A DNA stretch of 64,000 bases, from contig NZ_JOCB01000039.1 of assembly GCF_000718775.1 (NCBI RefSeq), positions 1-64,000 of the forward strand, read 5' to 3'. The translations under genes were made by a program, and so were the position numbers. Shown one piece after another: positions 17,623 to 27,350 of this stretch (position 1 is the stretch's first letter; each line of letters begins with the position of its first letter). This DNA comes from Streptomyces sp. NRRL S-31. Lineage in GTDB: Bacteria > Actinomycetota > Actinomycetes > Streptomycetales > Streptomycetaceae. Below the pieces are notes generated by a model that saw only the letters and a program-made list of their open reading frames with translations, searched no databases and had not been told where the DNA came from.

Positions 17623-20535
17623 TCATTCGAGCAGCTCCGCGTACGAGCCCATGGCCATGGCGATGTCCGCCTGGGCCCAGAAGCGGTGGTACGTGAAGAC
17701 CGGCGCGGCGCCGCCCTTGAGATAGGTCTCGATCTTCGACCAGTTCGGGTCGCTCCGGTAGAAGGACCGCAGCGAGGCGAAGGTGGACGAGGCGTTGATC
17801 GCGTCGCCGTTCGGCATGGTGCCGGTCCAGCCGCTCGGCACGTACACCTTGTCACCGAAGCGGCCGTAGTCGGTGCGGGTCTCGGGGACGGCGATGCCGA
17901 GGCTGTCCTGGTGGTTGTCCCACATGCCGTCCAGCAGCGCCTTCGCCGTGGACTTGGCGGCCGTGTCACCGGACTTGGCGGCGTAGTACGTCAGGGTCCT
18001 GGCGTAGGCGGCGGCCACGCCGACATCGTCGGTGTAGTCGGCGACGGTGACGTGCAGCCCGCTGTTGGAGCCGGGGCTCGCGGCGTTCCACGTGTCGGGC
18101 TGGCCCGACCACTGGAGGGTGGAGGGGATGCGGTAGGTGCCGTCCGGGTTGACCGTGGTCTTGGACAGGGCCCACTTGACCCACTTGTCGAGGACCGCCT
18201 TCGCGTCGGCGTTCCCGGTCTGCTGGTAGTACTCGGCGACCCGCTCCATCGACCACGCCTGGAACCCGAACCACTGGTTGGAGGGCGGGTCGTGGTAGAC
18301 GGGCTGCCAGTCGTAGTACATGCCGTAGAAGGTGGCGGCGCCGGCCGGCGGGGCGGCGTACCGGCCCTGCCAGCTGTTGGTCGCGCCGCCCGCGATGGCG
18401 CCCTCGGACGACTGGAGCCACCGGTAGAACTCCAGCTGCCGCTGGAGTGACTTGCCCCAGTCGGCCGCGCCCGTGGCCGACTTGGGCCTCAGATCGGCGA
18501 CGGAGCTGAGCGCGTACGCGGCGAGCGGGTTCTGGTAGCCGCCGTGGACATGGCTGGAGCCGATCCGCCAGGCCCAGCCGGCGGAGGTGTCGGTGGCACC
18601 GCCCCAGGCGTAGTACCAGGACAGCAGGTAGTGCGAGGCGTCCTTGCCGGTGCCGGCCGGGCAGGACGGGCTCGCGCAGTTGCCGATCTTCTTGAAGTAC
18701 TTGTCGTACATGGCGTAGCGCAGGTAGTCGCCCATCTTCGCGGCCTTGGCGACCGTCGCGGAGACGTCGCCGCCCTTGCCCTGCGCCCTGGCCCAGACGT
18801 CGGCCCAGTACGCGGCCTGCACGGCGCGCGAGTCCGCGTCCGGGGCGTCCGTGTACTTCCACTGCCTGGAGTAGGAGCTGTCGCCGGTGAACAGGTCCAG
18901 ATAGCCGTTCCTGCCGCCGTACTTGAAGGCGTCGCAGGTCGGCTGCGGGACCGTCTCCCAGACGGACTCCTGCGCACCGCGCTGGAAGGTGTTGATGTAC
19001 GACGGCCCGGTGGCCGTCGGGCCGGCCTCGCACTTGCCGGGCTCGTCGCCGTAGCCGTAGACGTTGTCCACGTCCTGGATCCAGTGCATGCCGTAGACGT
19101 CGTCCGTGCCATAGGCCGACTTCAGCTCACCGGCGATCGGGTCCGGGCCGACCGCCACGGAGGAGTCCAGCTTCGCCGGGTACTCGTCCGGGGTGTCCAG
19201 CTCGGGCGCGTACGTGGCCGGTTTGGCGGCGTTGTAGGAGGAGTTCGTCGGCTGGTCGGCGTGGGTCGGGATCATGTACTTCTCCATGACGTCCCACGCG
19301 CCGTTGAACTTCGACCAGTCGCCGGTCACCTTGCCGTACATCGCCTGGAGCCACAGCAGATAGCTGTACGCCTCCGAGGTGGTCTCGTGCCCCTGGTCGG
19401 GGGCCTCGACGATCAGCGTCTCCACCGAGTGGTACGGGATGCCCTCGGGGGAGAAGTAGCCGTTGGCCGGATTGGTGATCTTCCCGTACAGGTCCAGGAA
19501 GCGGGCGTCGTACGCCTTCGCCGCGGGCAGCTCCGTCACCGTCACCGTCGCCTTGGCATGGCCGGTCGCCGTCGCGGTGAAGGTCGCGCTGCCGGTGCCG
19601 GCGGAGTCCGCCGTGACGGTCACGGTCCGCGGGGTGTTCCAGTCCGACGGGGTGAAGGTCAGCGAGGCGCCGCCGGTCACGGAGAGGCCGGTGTTGCCGT
19701 CCGTGCGGGCCGTGCTCACCGTCACGTCCGCGCTCGGCCGGGTCGACAGCTTCACCGAGAAGGTGCCCGAGCTGCCCTGCCGGACGCCCAGTTGGGCCGG
19801 CGAGGCGACCACGGCCGGCCCGGCGGCGACGGTGATGCCCACGGGGGCGGACGTGGCGGACGCCCCCAGGCTGTCGTACGCCTTCGCCACCAGGGAATGA
19901 CTGCCCACGGTCAAGCCGGAGGCCGGGAGCGAGTACGGCGCGCTCGTGTCCGTGCCCAGCAGCGTGGTGTCGTCGTAGAACTCCACCTTGGCGATGGTGG
20001 CGTCGTCGGCCGCCGCGGCGGTCGCCGCGAGGGGCACCGCGTCCCCCTGCGAGTAGACCGCGCCCGCGCTCGGGCTGGTCAGCACGGTCACCGGCGGCTG
20101 GTGGGCACCGGTGCAGGTGGTGCCGTTGACGGCGAACGAGGTGGGGGCGGTGTTGGTGCCGCTGTAGGTGAACTGGGCGCCGGTGGAGACGGCGGCGCCC
20201 GCGGCGATGGTGCCGTTGTAGGCGGCGTTCCGCACGGTGACCGTCCGGCCGGACTGGGACCAGGTCCCGTTCCATCCGCTGGTCAGCTTCTGGTCGCCGG
20301 TGTAGGCGTACGTCAGCGTCCAGCCGTCGACGGCGTCCGTGCCGCGGTTGGTGATCGTGAGTTCGGCGGTGAAGCCGGAACCCCAGTCGTTGGTCTTGTA
20401 GTCCACACCGCACCGCACCGTTGCCGCGCGTGCGGTCTGCGCGCCGGTGGCCAGCAGTGACAGGGGCAGGGCGAGCGCGGCGGCCGCCGCGGTCCACGAC
20501 CGGCGCGCGCCTCTTCGTCTGCGTCCGGGATCCAT
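17623..20535 (-). CDS. Secreted GH48 cellulase with CBM2 (reducing-end cellobiohydrolase)
   Basis: A 970-aa secreted protein. A signal peptide ([27 protein letters not shown]) is followed by a CBM2 domain at about 37-137 ([16 protein letters not shown] to [10 protein letters not shown]), a Big-type Ig domain ([19 protein letters not shown]) and a second beta domain ([11 protein letters not shown]), then the GH48 catalytic domain from about 345 to the end. The acid glutamate region [14 protein letters not shown] is intact, as are [18 protein letters not shown] and the C-terminal [19 protein letters not shown]48 enzymes release cellobiose processively from cellulose reducing ends and work with GH6 and GH5 enzymes. 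Its promoter region contains a perfect CebR-type box, so repression lifted by cello-oligosaccharides is expected. Confidence 0.96.
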   Translation of the reverse strand: MDPGRRRRGARRSWTAAAAALALPLSLLATGAQTARAATVRCGVDYKTNDWGSGFTAELTITNRGTDAVDGWTLTYAYTGDQKLTSGWNGTWSQSGRTVTVRNAAYNGTIAAGAAVSTGAQFTYSGTNTAPTSFAVNGTTCTGAHQPPVTVLTSPSAGAVYSQGDAVPLAATAAAADDATIAKVEFYDDTTLLGTDTSAPYSLPASGLTVGSHSLVAKAYDSLGASATSAPVGITVAAGPAVVASPAQLGVRQGSSGTFSVKLSTRPSADVTVSTARTDGNTGLSVTGGASLTFTPSDWNTPRTVTVTADSAGTGSATFTATATGHAKATVTVTELPAAKAYDARFLDLYGKITNPANGYFSPEGIPYHSVETLIVEAPDQGHETTSEAYSYLLWLQAMYGKVTGDWSKFNGAWDVMEKYMIPTHADQPTNSSYNAAKPATYAPELDTPDEYPAKLDSSVAVGPDPIAGELKSAYGTDDVYGMHWIQDVDNVYGYGDEPGKCEAGPTATGPSYINTFQRGAQESVWETVPQPTCDAFKYGGRNGYLDLFTGDSSYSRQWKYTDAPDADSRAVQAAYWADVWARAQGKGGDVSATVAKAAKMGDYLRYAMYDKYFKKIGNCASPSCPAGTGKDASHYLLSWYYAWGGATDTSAGWAWRIGSSHVHGGYQNPLAAYALSSVADLRPKSATGAADWGKSLQRQLEFYRWLQSSEGAIAGGATNSWQGRYAAPPAGAATFYGMYYDWQPVYHDPPSNQWFGFQAWSMERVAEYYQQTGNADAKAVLDKWVKWALSKTTVNPDGTYRIPSTLQWSGQPDTWNAASPGSNSGLHVTVADYTDDVGVAAAYARTLTYYAAKSGDTAAKSTAKALLDGMWDNHQDSLGIAVPETRTDYGRFGDKVYVPSGWTGTMPNGDAINASSTFASLRSFYRSDPNWSKIETYLKGGAAPVFTYHRFWAQADIAMAMGSYAELLE

Positions 20536-20591
20536 GGTGCTGGTTCCTCCTTGCGGGCTCGCGGCTCGGGAGAGATCAAGGCTTGAACCAG

Positions 20592-20605
20592 TGGGAGCGC
20601 TCCCA
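20592..20605. promoter_or_regulatory. CebR operator (perfect palindrome)
   Basis: TGGGAGCGCTCCCA, the 14-bp consensus bound by the cellobiose/cellotriose-responsive LacI-family repressor CebR in streptomycetes. It sits 57 bp upstream of the GH48 start in the divergent promoter region. Confidence 0.92.
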
Positions 20606-20735
20606 TAGTGGGGATCGGGTCAAGGGCGGTCAAGGTGCTTGAAGACCCGAAAAGATTCGACGGGCCGGACTTTCGAAAAGTCGGGCAACTCCCCTGGGCA
20701 TCGCGGCGACTTGGCGCTACCTTCACTCGCACCAG

Positions 20736-20749
20736 TGGGAGCGGTTCCG
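20736..20749. promoter_or_regulatory. Imperfect CebR-type operator
   Basis: TGGGAGCGGTTCCG differs from the consensus at three positions in the right half. It lies about 47 bp before the decayed GH5 gene and probably controlled that gene and the GH6 gene behind it. Confidence 0.7.
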
Positions 20750-20795
20750 TTCAGTCGACGCGTCCGTCGCGGCGCCGAGCTGCAAGGACTCGCTC

Positions 20796-21937
20796 ATGCG
20801 ACACCCCCCGCGTTCCGTACTGCTGTCCGTCACCGGTGCCGTCGCGCTCGTCACGAGCGCGGTCGTCCCGGTGGCCTCGGCCCGGGAAGCCACGCCCGCC
20901 CGCACGGTGGAGTACACCGTCACCGGCCAGTGGGCGGCCGGCTTCCAGGGCTCGGTGAGGATCACGAACGACCAGGCCGCGCCGAGCACGTGGAAGCGCA
21001 CCTTCGGCTCGGCCGGCGGCCGGCACGTCACCCAGGGCCGGGGTGCCCGGTGGTCCCGGTCCGGCACCACCGTGACCGCGGCCGACGAGACCTGGAACGG
21101 CACGCTCGGCACGGGTGCGAGCGCCGGCGCCGGGTTCCCGGGCTCCTGGCCGGGCGGCGGCGACACCGTACCGTCCGTGTTCAAGCTCGACGGCACCACC
21201 TGCGACGTCGGCTCGGAGCCGGCCACTTCGCCGCCGACGACCCCGCCGCCGTCCGGCGGCACGGCGCCCGCGCCGCACGTCGTGGGCGACAAGCTGGTGG
21301 CGGCGGGCGGCGCCGCCCGCCGCCTGCTCGGCGTCGACCGCTCCGGCGGTGAGTTCATGTGCGTGCGGGGCCGTGGCATCCGGGACGGCCCGGTCGACGA
21401 CGCGGCCGTCGAGGCGATCGCCGACCGGAAGGCGAACGCGGTCGGCATTCCGCTGAACGAGGAGTGCCGGCCGGGACTCGCCGGCATCGCACCACGGTAC
21501 GGCGGCGCCGCCTGCATCACCGCGGTGCGGGACCCGGTGGGCCGCGCCGAGGCGCACGGCATGACCCCGGTGCTCGAACCGCACTGGTCCTACGGCCGGT
21601 ACACCGGGATCTCGGCCGGCTGCTCCGACGTGCGCGCCACCTGCCGCAAATCGATGCCCGACATGCGCGACGGCCCCACGTTCCGGGCGTCGGCGGCGAG
21701 CGCCTTCGAGGACGACCCGGCGACCGTGTTCGACCCGTTCGACGCGAGAACACCTGCTCGCGCGGGTTCGTCGACCAGGTCATGAAGTGCTTCGACGACC
21801 GCGACCCGTCCTGCCCGGGTCGGACCTGGAACAGCTGAGACCGCTCCTCGGGTCCGTCCCTGATCTCCGCCTGCGACGGCACACCCACCGCGTACGGCGC
21901 CGGGGTGCGCGATCACCTCCGCGCCGTCCATCCGTAA
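20796..21937 (+). pseudogene. Decayed CBM2-GH5 endoglucanase
   Basis: The first frame (20796-21785) has a signal peptide, a CBM2 domain (about residues 36-132), a Thr/Pro linker and the start of a GH5 domain: GDKLVAAGGAARRLLGVDRSGGEFMC, AVGIPLNEEC, AHGMTPVLEPHW. At the nucleophile-side region the expected FNEPY reads FDARTP, then the frame is lost. The C-terminus of the same enzyme resumes in another frame at about 21747 (GFVDQVMKCFDDRDPSC, TWNS), hits a TGA at 21836-21838 where a Trp codon is expected, and continues as GPSLISACDGTPTAYGAGVRDHL to the TAA at 21935. The acid/base and nucleophile segment is deleted. Several conserved Trp and Tyr positions have become Cys or Arg, a sign of relaxed selection. 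Confidence 0.85.
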
Positions 21938-21980
21938 CCACGCCAGAAGATCCCTCGGAACAACGAAGGAACCCGCACTC

Positions 21981-23717
21981 ATGAGTCGTACCAGAATGTC
22001 ACTGCTCGCCGCCCTGGCGCTGGTCGCCGGGGCCTCGGGGACGGCGCTCGCCACACAGCCGGCCACCGCGGCGGCCGCAGCCGTCCCCTGCACCGTCGAC
22101 TACAAGGTGCAGAACCAGTGGGACACCGGCTTCACCGCCGCCGTCACCGTCACCAACAACGGCCCCGCCAAGTCGAACTGGTCGCTGAAGTGGTCGTACT
22201 CCGGCAACCAGAAGATCACCAGCGGCTGGAACGCCAAGCTCAGCCAGAGCGGCACCGCGGTCACCGTCGCCAACGAGAGCTACAACGGCGCCCTGGCCAC
22301 CGGCGGTTCGGCCGGCTTCGGCTTCCAGGGCACCTACAGCGGCACCAACGCCGTGCCCGCCACGTTCACCCTCGACGGCGTCACCTGCAACGTCGACGAC
22401 GGCAGCGGCGGCGGTGGCGGCGACAACGGCGGTGGCGGCGGGGGCGACAACGGCGGCGGCGCCGGCCGCGTCGACAACCCCTACTCCGGCGCCAAGGTGT
22501 ACGTGAACCCGGACTGGTCGGCGCTGGCCGCCGCCGAACCGGGCGGCAGCCGCGTCGCGAACCAGCCCACCTTCGTGTGGCTGGACCGCGTCGCCGCCAT
22601 CAGCGGCGTGAACGGCGCCCGGGGACTGCGCGCCCACCTGGACGAGGCCCTCAAGCAGAAGGGCTCCGGCGAACTGGTCGTCCAGCTGGTCATCTACGAC
22701 CTCCCCGGCCGCGACTGCGCCGCCCTCGCCTCCAACGGCGAATTCGGGCCCACCGACATCGACAAGTACAAGTCGCAGTACATCGACCCGATCGCGTCGA
22801 TCCTGTCCGACAGCAAGTACGCGGGCCTGCGCGTCGCCACCCTCATCGAACCCGACTCGCTGCCCAACCTGGTCACCAACGCCGGCGGCACCAACACCAC
22901 CACCGACGCCTGCGTCACCATGAAGTCCAACGGCAACTACGAGAAGGGCGTCAGCTACGCCCTGGACAAGCTGGGCGCCATCCCGAACGTCTACAACTAC
23001 ATCGACGCCGGGCACCACGGCTGGCTCGGCTGGGACTCCAACCTCGGCCCCTCCGCCCAGGAGTTCTACAAGGTCGCCACGACCAACGGCGCCAGCGTGA
23101 GCGATGTCGCGGGCTTCATCGTCAACACGGCCAACTACAGCCCGACCAAGGAGCCCTGGTTCAAGGTCACCGACAGCGTGAACGGGCAGACCATCCGTCA
23201 GTCGAAGTGGGTGGACTGGAACCAGTACGTGGACGAGCAGTCCTTCGCCCAGGGCCTGCGGGACAAGCTCATCGCGTCCGGCTTCAACTCGTCCCTGGGC
23301 ATGCTGATCGACACCTCGCGCAACGGCTGGGGCGGCTCGGCCCGGCCCACCAAGGCCGGCCCGCTGACCTCCGTCGACGACTACGTCAACGGAGGCCGCG
23401 TCGACCGGCGCGTCCACGTCGGCAACTGGTGCAACCAGAGCGGCGCCGGCATCGGTGAACGGCCGACCGCGGCCCCCGCGGCCGGGATCGACGCCTACGT
23501 GTGGGCCAAGCCCCCGGGGGAGTCGGACGGAGCCAGCTCCGCCGTCGACAACGACGAGGGCAAGGGCTTCGACCGGATGTGCGACCCCACCTACGGCGGC
23601 AACGCCCGCAACGGCAACAACCCCACGGGCGCGCTGCCGAACTCGCCGCTGGCCGGGCACTGGTTCCCCGCCCTGTTCCAGCAGCTGATGCAGAACGCCT
23701 ACCCGCCGCTGTCCTGA
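21981..23717 (+). CDS. Secreted GH6 cellobiohydrolase with N-terminal CBM2
   Basis: A 578-aa protein: signal peptide to about residue 34 (ATAAAA), CBM2 at about 36-137 (CTVDYKVQNQWDTGF to TLDGVTCNV), a Gly/Asp/Asn linker, then the GH6 domain. Catalytic features are intact: VIYDLPGRDCAALASNGEF, the acid aspartate in LIEPDSLPNLVTN, YIDAGHHGWLGW, and the C-terminal GHWFPALFQQLMQNAYPPL. It cleaves cellobiose from non-reducing ends, complementing the GH48 enzyme. AAGGA about 10 bases before the ATG. There is no CebR box directly upstream; expression may come from the box at 20736 through the decayed GH5 gene. A strong hairpin follows. Confidence 0.96.
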   Translation: MSRTRMSLLAALALVAGASGTALATQPATAAAAAVPCTVDYKVQNQWDTGFTAAVTVTNNGPAKSNWSLKWSYSGNQKITSGWNAKLSQSGTAVTVANESYNGALATGGSAGFGFQGTYSGTNAVPATFTLDGVTCNVDDGSGGGGGDNGGGGGGDNGGGAGRVDNPYSGAKVYVNPDWSALAAAEPGGSRVANQPTFVWLDRVAAISGVNGARGLRAHLDEALKQKGSGELVVQLVIYDLPGRDCAALASNGEFGPTDIDKYKSQYIDPIASILSDSKYAGLRVATLIEPDSLPNLVTNAGGTNTTTDACVTMKSNGNYEKGVSYALDKLGAIPNVYNYIDAGHHGWLGWDSNLGPSAQEFYKVATTNGASVSDVAGFIVNTANYSPTKEPWFKVTDSVNGQTIRQSKWVDWNQYVDEQSFAQGLRDKLIASGFNSSLGMLIDTSRNGWGGSARPTKAGPLTSVDDYVNGGRVDRRVHVGNWCNQSGAGIGERPTAAPAAGIDAYVWAKPPGESDGASSAVDNDEGKGFDRMCDPTYGGNARNGNNPTGALPNSPLAGHWFPALFQQLMQNAYPPLS

Positions 23718-23727
23718 CCCACCGATC

Positions 23728-23765
23728 CCGCCGGGGCCCGTCCGGCACGCGCCGGGCCCCGGCGG
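23728..23765. terminator. 12-bp stem hairpin after the GH6 gene
   Basis: CCGCCGGGGCCC (23728-23739) pairs perfectly with GGGCCCCGGCGG (23754-23765), 10 bp after the GH6 stop. Confidence 0.8.
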
Positions 23766-23863
23766 ACGGTACGGCATCCCGTTTTGCCGTACCGGCAACG
23801 GAAGTGGCCCCCGGCCGGTGTGCCGTCGCACCCTGGCGGCACCCGGACGAGAGGCCGACCACC

Positions 23864-24793
23864 ATGGCGCACGACCACCAGCCGCACCGGCACGACGAGC
23901 ACCCGCACCAGCACGACCGGCACCACACCGGCCACGGCCACCACCACGGCACGGACGTCGACTGGCACGCGATGGGCCCCCTGCTGGAGTCGCAGGCGGA
24001 GCTGCTCGGCCCCGTCTACGAGGCGGCCATGGCGTGGCTCGCGGGGCAGGTGACCGACCCGGCGCTGATCGTGGACGCGGGCAGCGGGCCGGGAGTCGTC
24101 TCCTGCCTGTTCGCCGAGGCGTTCCCCGGCGCCCGGGTCGTCGCCGTCGACAGCACCGCGCCGCTGCTGGAGCGCGCCCGTGCCCGGGCCGCCCGGCAGG
24201 GGGTGGGCGACCGCTTCGACACCGTCGCAGGTGAGCTGCCCGGCGCGCTGGACGCCGTGTCCGGCCCGGCCGGCCTGCTGTGGGCGAGCCGCAGCCTGCA
24301 CCACCTCGGTGACCAGCGGGCCGCGCTGGCCGCGTTCGCCGGGCACCTCGCCCCCGGCGGCACGCTGGCCCTGCTCGAAGGCGGCCTGCCCGCCCGGTTC
24401 CTGCCCCGGGACATCGGCATCGGCCGCCCCGGACTCCAGGCGCGGCTCGATGCGCTGGAGGAGGAGTGGTTCGCGCGGATGCGGGCCGGTCTGCCGGACT
24501 CGGTCGCCGAGACCGAGGACTGGCCCGCCCTGCTGAGCGCGGCCGGCCTCCGGCACACCGGTACCCGCAGCTTCCTGCTCGACCTGCCCGCGCCGGCCGA
24601 CGACCGCGCCCGCGCCTACGTCGCCGGGCACCTGTCCCGGGTGCGCGACGGGATCGGCGAGGCGCTGGACGCCGACGACCGCGCCACCCTGGACCGGCTG
24701 CTCGACCCGTCCGACCCGGCGGGTGTGCTCGTGCGGCCGGACGTCTTCGTGCTCGGCGCGTACACCGTGCACACGGCGGTCCGGCCTGCGTAG
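23864..24793 (+). CDS. SAM-dependent methyltransferase with His-rich N-terminus
   Basis: A 309-aa protein. Residues 3-29 are extraordinarily rich in histidine (about 13 of 27, mixed with Asp), likely a metal-binding tail. The rest is a class I methyltransferase: LIVDAGSGPGVVSCLFAEAFP (motif I), RVVAVDST (acidic ribose contact), LLWASRSLHHLGD (motif IV). The His tail may bind Ni, Zn or Cu, but I see no metal-related neighbours. ATG 23864 is chosen as the first Met of the His-rich segment; no strong ribosome site is seen. Confidence 0.85.
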   Translation: MAHDHQPHRHDEHPHQHDRHHTGHGHHHGTDVDWHAMGPLLESQAELLGPVYEAAMAWLAGQVTDPALIVDAGSGPGVVSCLFAEAFPGARVVAVDSTAPLLERARARAARQGVGDRFDTVAGELPGALDAVSGPAGLLWASRSLHHLGDQRAALAAFAGHLAPGGTLALLEGGLPARFLPRDIGIGRPGLQARLDALEEEWFARMRAGLPDSVAETEDWPALLSAAGLRHTGTRSFLLDLPAPADDRARAYVAGHLSRVRDGIGEALDADDRATLDRLLDPSDPAGVLVRPDVFVLGAYTVHTAVRPA

Positions 24794-24799
24794 CGCCCC

Positions 24800-24817
24800 G
24801 GGCGCCGCACGGCGCCC
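24800..24817. terminator. Short hairpin between converging genes
   Basis: GGGCGCC (24800-24806), loop GCAC, GGCGCCC (24811-24817), directly after the methyltransferase stop. It is followed by a second GC-rich inverted repeat. Confidence 0.55.
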
Positions 24818-24887
24818 GCCGGCGGGCGCTCGGCCCTGGTGGGCGCCGCGCGTGCCGGACCGCGGGGCGCTCACCGGCCCCGGGGCT

Positions 24888-25583
24888 TCAGTTGGCGGCG
24901 ATGAACTGCTTGGCCAGCTGGTCGCCGAGGGTGACCGCGGCGCTGTGGCTCTCGATGGGGGAGACCTTGGAGTTCTTGAACAGGATGTAGGTGACGCCCG
25001 AGTCGGCGCCGCCGGTCTCCGGGTCCGGGTCGATGCCGAGCGCGTTGGCGGTGGCGTACGACGCCTCGCCGATGATCTGCGTGGGCCCGGTGTCGCCGAC
25101 GACGGCGTACTCGACCTTGTTGTTGTAGACGACGGCGACCACGCCGCCGCCCTGGATGCCGGCGCCCGAGTAGTTCCAGATGCTGCTGGAGCTGGGCACC
25201 ACCACGTACGGCAGGGTCTCCGCCTTCAGCGGCTTGCCGTCGGACTGGTGGAAGGCGGTGTCGTTCTGGTACCAGGGGTCGCGGTCCTCGTTGCAGTTGG
25301 TGGTGCGCTGGCCGTCGCAGTCGATGTCCATGTCGGCCTTCCAGAACACCGCGCCGTTCTTGCCGCAGACCGGGACGGTGGCCGACGTCTCCTCGTCGGT
25401 CCTGTACTTGCCGTTGGATATCTGCGAACACGACGTGACCTTGGCGAGCAGGTCGGCGGCGCTGACCGTGCCCTCCTGGGCGGACCTGGGGGAGACGGTG
25501 GCCGAGGCGTGCGCGGGCAGCAGCCCGGCGGCGAGCAGGGCGGCGCCGGAGGCCGCGGCCAGGGTGAGGGTGCGAAGGCGCAT
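24888..25583 (-). CDS. Secreted GH75 chitosanase
   Basis: A 231-aa protein with a signal peptide (LTLAAASGAALLAAGLLPAHASA, cleavage near residue 27). The GH75 active-site stretch AVFWKADMDIDCDGQ at about residues 78-92 contains the catalytic aspartate. VVVPSSSSIWNYSG, YAVVGDTGPTQIIGEASYA and SGVTYILF are also characteristic of the fungal/Streptomyces GH75 family. It endo-hydrolyses chitosan outside the cell. A palindrome of the AGGAAAnTTTCCT type lies 15-35 bp upstream of the ATG. Confidence 0.93.
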   Translation of the reverse strand: MRLRTLTLAAASGAALLAAGLLPAHASATVSPRSAQEGTVSAADLLAKVTSCSQISNGKYRTDEETSATVPVCGKNGAVFWKADMDIDCDGQRTTNCNEDRDPWYQNDTAFHQSDGKPLKAETLPYVVVPSSSSIWNYSGAGIQGGGVVAVVYNNKVEYAVVGDTGPTQIIGEASYATANALGIDPDPETGGADSGVTYILFKNSKVSPIESHSAAVTLGDQLAKQFIAAN

Positions 25584-25598
25584 GTGGGGGCCCCTTCT

Positions 25599-25617
25599 GT
25601 TAGGAAAGTTTCCTTAC
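25599..25617. promoter_or_regulatory. Palindromic operator upstream of the chitosanase gene
   Basis: GTTAGGAAAGTTTCCTTAC: the core AGGAAA-G-TTTCCT is a perfect odd palindrome and the flanks extend it to 8 of 9 matched positions. Palindromes of this type upstream of actinomycete chitosanase genes are linked to the ROK-family repressor CsnR. It lies so close to the ATG that binding would block transcription or initiation. Confidence 0.8.
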
Positions 25618-25787
25618 TGGTGCCGTACACGCTGAAGCATCGCCATGCCCTCGTCAACCCTGGTGTCGCGAACGGCTGAAACGGACGCGTATTGCGGTGA
25701 TTTCGCCCGCTGGAGAGACTGGTTGGGCCGGACGTGTGACGGATGTCCGGCTCGATCCGCGGTCACGGTCCCCCGGAGGCGAGGCTC

Positions 25788-26399
25788 ATGTTCGTACGCG
25801 CGGTGTACGCGACCGGTGATCCGGCCCTGCTGGACACGGCGCTCCGGTCGCTGAACAGCGAGGGACGGGACCTGCTGGAGGAACGCCCGGGGTACCGGGG
25901 CGCGAGCGTGTTCGTGGACCGGGAGCTCGGCAAACTCCTCGCGGTGAGCTGGTGGGAGACCGAGGAGGCGCGGCGCAACAGCGACGAGGTGATGCGCGAG
26001 CGGCGCACCGGGCTCCTGGAACCGTTCGCGGGCACGGTGGCGGTCGCCAACTACGAGGTCGCGGTGTTCCACCAGATCGCGCACCCGCGGCAGGGCGGCG
26101 GACTGCGCGCCACCAGGCTGGAGTTCGACCCGCGGGACGCGGACCTGGTCGTGGACGCCTTCCGGGCCACGGTGGTGCCGAGGGCGGAATCGCTCCCGGG
26201 GCTGTCCAGGGCGACCCTGGTGCTCGACCGGGAACGGGGGGTCGCCGTGGCCGGTCTGCTGTTCGCCGACCGCGCCGCGCTGGCCGCCTCGCGCGCGGCC
26301 ATGGCGGCCGTGCGCCACGAGGCGTCGGCCAAGGCGCACGTGGACGTGGTCGGCCTGGAGGAGTTCGAGGTGATCCACGCCGACGTCCGCTTCGACTGA
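25788..26399 (+). CDS. Protein with two antibiotic-monooxygenase-like (ABM) barrels
   Basis: A 203-aa protein starting at ATG 25788 after GGAGGCGAGG. Each half resembles a dimeric alpha/beta-barrel: GYRGASVFVDRELGKLLAVSWWETEEA in the first and LSRATLVLDRERGVAVAGLLFADRAAL in the second. Such double-ABM proteins may act as oxygenases or small-molecule binding proteins. No cofactor motif is visible; cytoplasmic. Function remains open. Confidence 0.82.
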   Translation: MFVRAVYATGDPALLDTALRSLNSEGRDLLEERPGYRGASVFVDRELGKLLAVSWWETEEARRNSDEVMRERRTGLLEPFAGTVAVANYEVAVFHQIAHPRQGGGLRATRLEFDPRDADLVVDAFRATVVPRAESLPGLSRATLVLDRERGVAVAGLLFADRAALAASRAAMAAVRHEASAKAHVDVVGLEEFEVIHADVRFD

Positions 26400-26419
26400 G
26401 CCGGGCACCGGCGGGGGCA

Positions 26420-27256
26420 TCAGACCATGTCGAAGGCGGCGGGGTCGGGACCCAGGCGCCGGTCCTCGTTGAGCGCGCTGATCGCCCCGAGGTCCTCGTC
26501 GTCCAGGCTGAAGTCGAACACCTCGATGTTCTCCTTGATCCGGGACGGCGTCACGGACTTCGGGATCACGATGTTGCCCAGCTGGATGTGCCAGCGCAGC
26601 ACGACCTGGGCCGGAGTGCGGCCGTGCTTCTGCGCGATCGCGACGATCGCCGGCACCTCCAGCAGGCCCTTGCCCTGGCCGAGCGGCGACCATGCCTCGG
26701 TGGCGATGCCCTGCTCGGCGTGGTACTCCCGCGTCGCACGCTGCTGGAGGTGCGGGTGCAGCTCGATCTGGTTGACCGCCGGGATCACGGAGGTCTCCTC
26801 GATCAGCTGCCGCAACTGCTCGGGCAGGAAGTTCGAGACGCCGATGGCACGCGCCCGGCCCTCGGAGTGGAGCTTCTCAAAGGCCTTGTACGTCTCGGTG
26901 GCCTTGCCCCGGGACGGCAGCGGCCAGTGGATCAGGTACAGGTCGACGTAGTCGAGCCCCAGCTTCTCCAGCGACGCGTCGAAGGCGCGCAGCGTGGAGT
27001 CGTAGCCCTGCTCGCTGTTCCAGAGCTTGGTGGTGACGAAGACGTCCTCGCGGGGCAGGCCGGAAGCCGCGATGGCCTTGCCGGTGCCCTCTTCGTTGCC
27101 GTAGATCGCGGCGGTGTCGATGCTTCGGTAGCCGGCTTCCAGCGCCGTGGCGACGGCCCGCTCGGCCTCGTCGTCCGGCACCTGCCACACGCCGTACCCC
27201 AGCTGGGGCATTTCGACGCCGTTGTTGAGGATGATCGGGGGGACCTTGCTGCTCAC
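26420..27256 (-). CDS. Aldo/keto reductase
   Basis: A 278-aa NADPH-dependent (beta/alpha)8-barrel reductase of the 2,5-diketo-gluconate reductase type. The catalytic tetrad is visible: Asp and Tyr in SIDTAAIYGNE, Lys in VFVTTKLWN, His in YLIHWPLP. The cofactor site IPKSVTPSRIKEN is intact near residue 235. Normal family length, GTG start. Single gene, cytoplasmic; substrate unknown. Confidence 0.95.
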   Translation of the reverse strand: MSSKVPPIILNNGVEMPQLGYGVWQVPDDEAERAVATALEAGYRSIDTAAIYGNEEGTGKAIAASGLPREDVFVTTKLWNSEQGYDSTLRAFDASLEKLGLDYVDLYLIHWPLPSRGKATETYKAFEKLHSEGRARAIGVSNFLPEQLRQLIEETSVIPAVNQIELHPHLQQRATREYHAEQGIATEAWSPLGQGKGLLEVPAIVAIAQKHGRTPAQVVLRWHIQLGNIVIPKSVTPSRIKENIEVFDFSLDDEDLGAISALNEDRRLGPDPAAFDMV

Positions 27257-27350
27257 GAGCCTCTTGATCCTTCGGTTGTCCTACGGGTGGTACTCCCATG
27301 GTCAACGATCAGAGGCGCGCGCGCATTCCTTCCGCGGGGGAAACGGGGTG

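Noticed and set aside
18544..20460. 638-codon plus-strand frame within the GH48 gene
   Set aside because: Shadow of GH48; product is Val/Gly/Arg-rich without domains.
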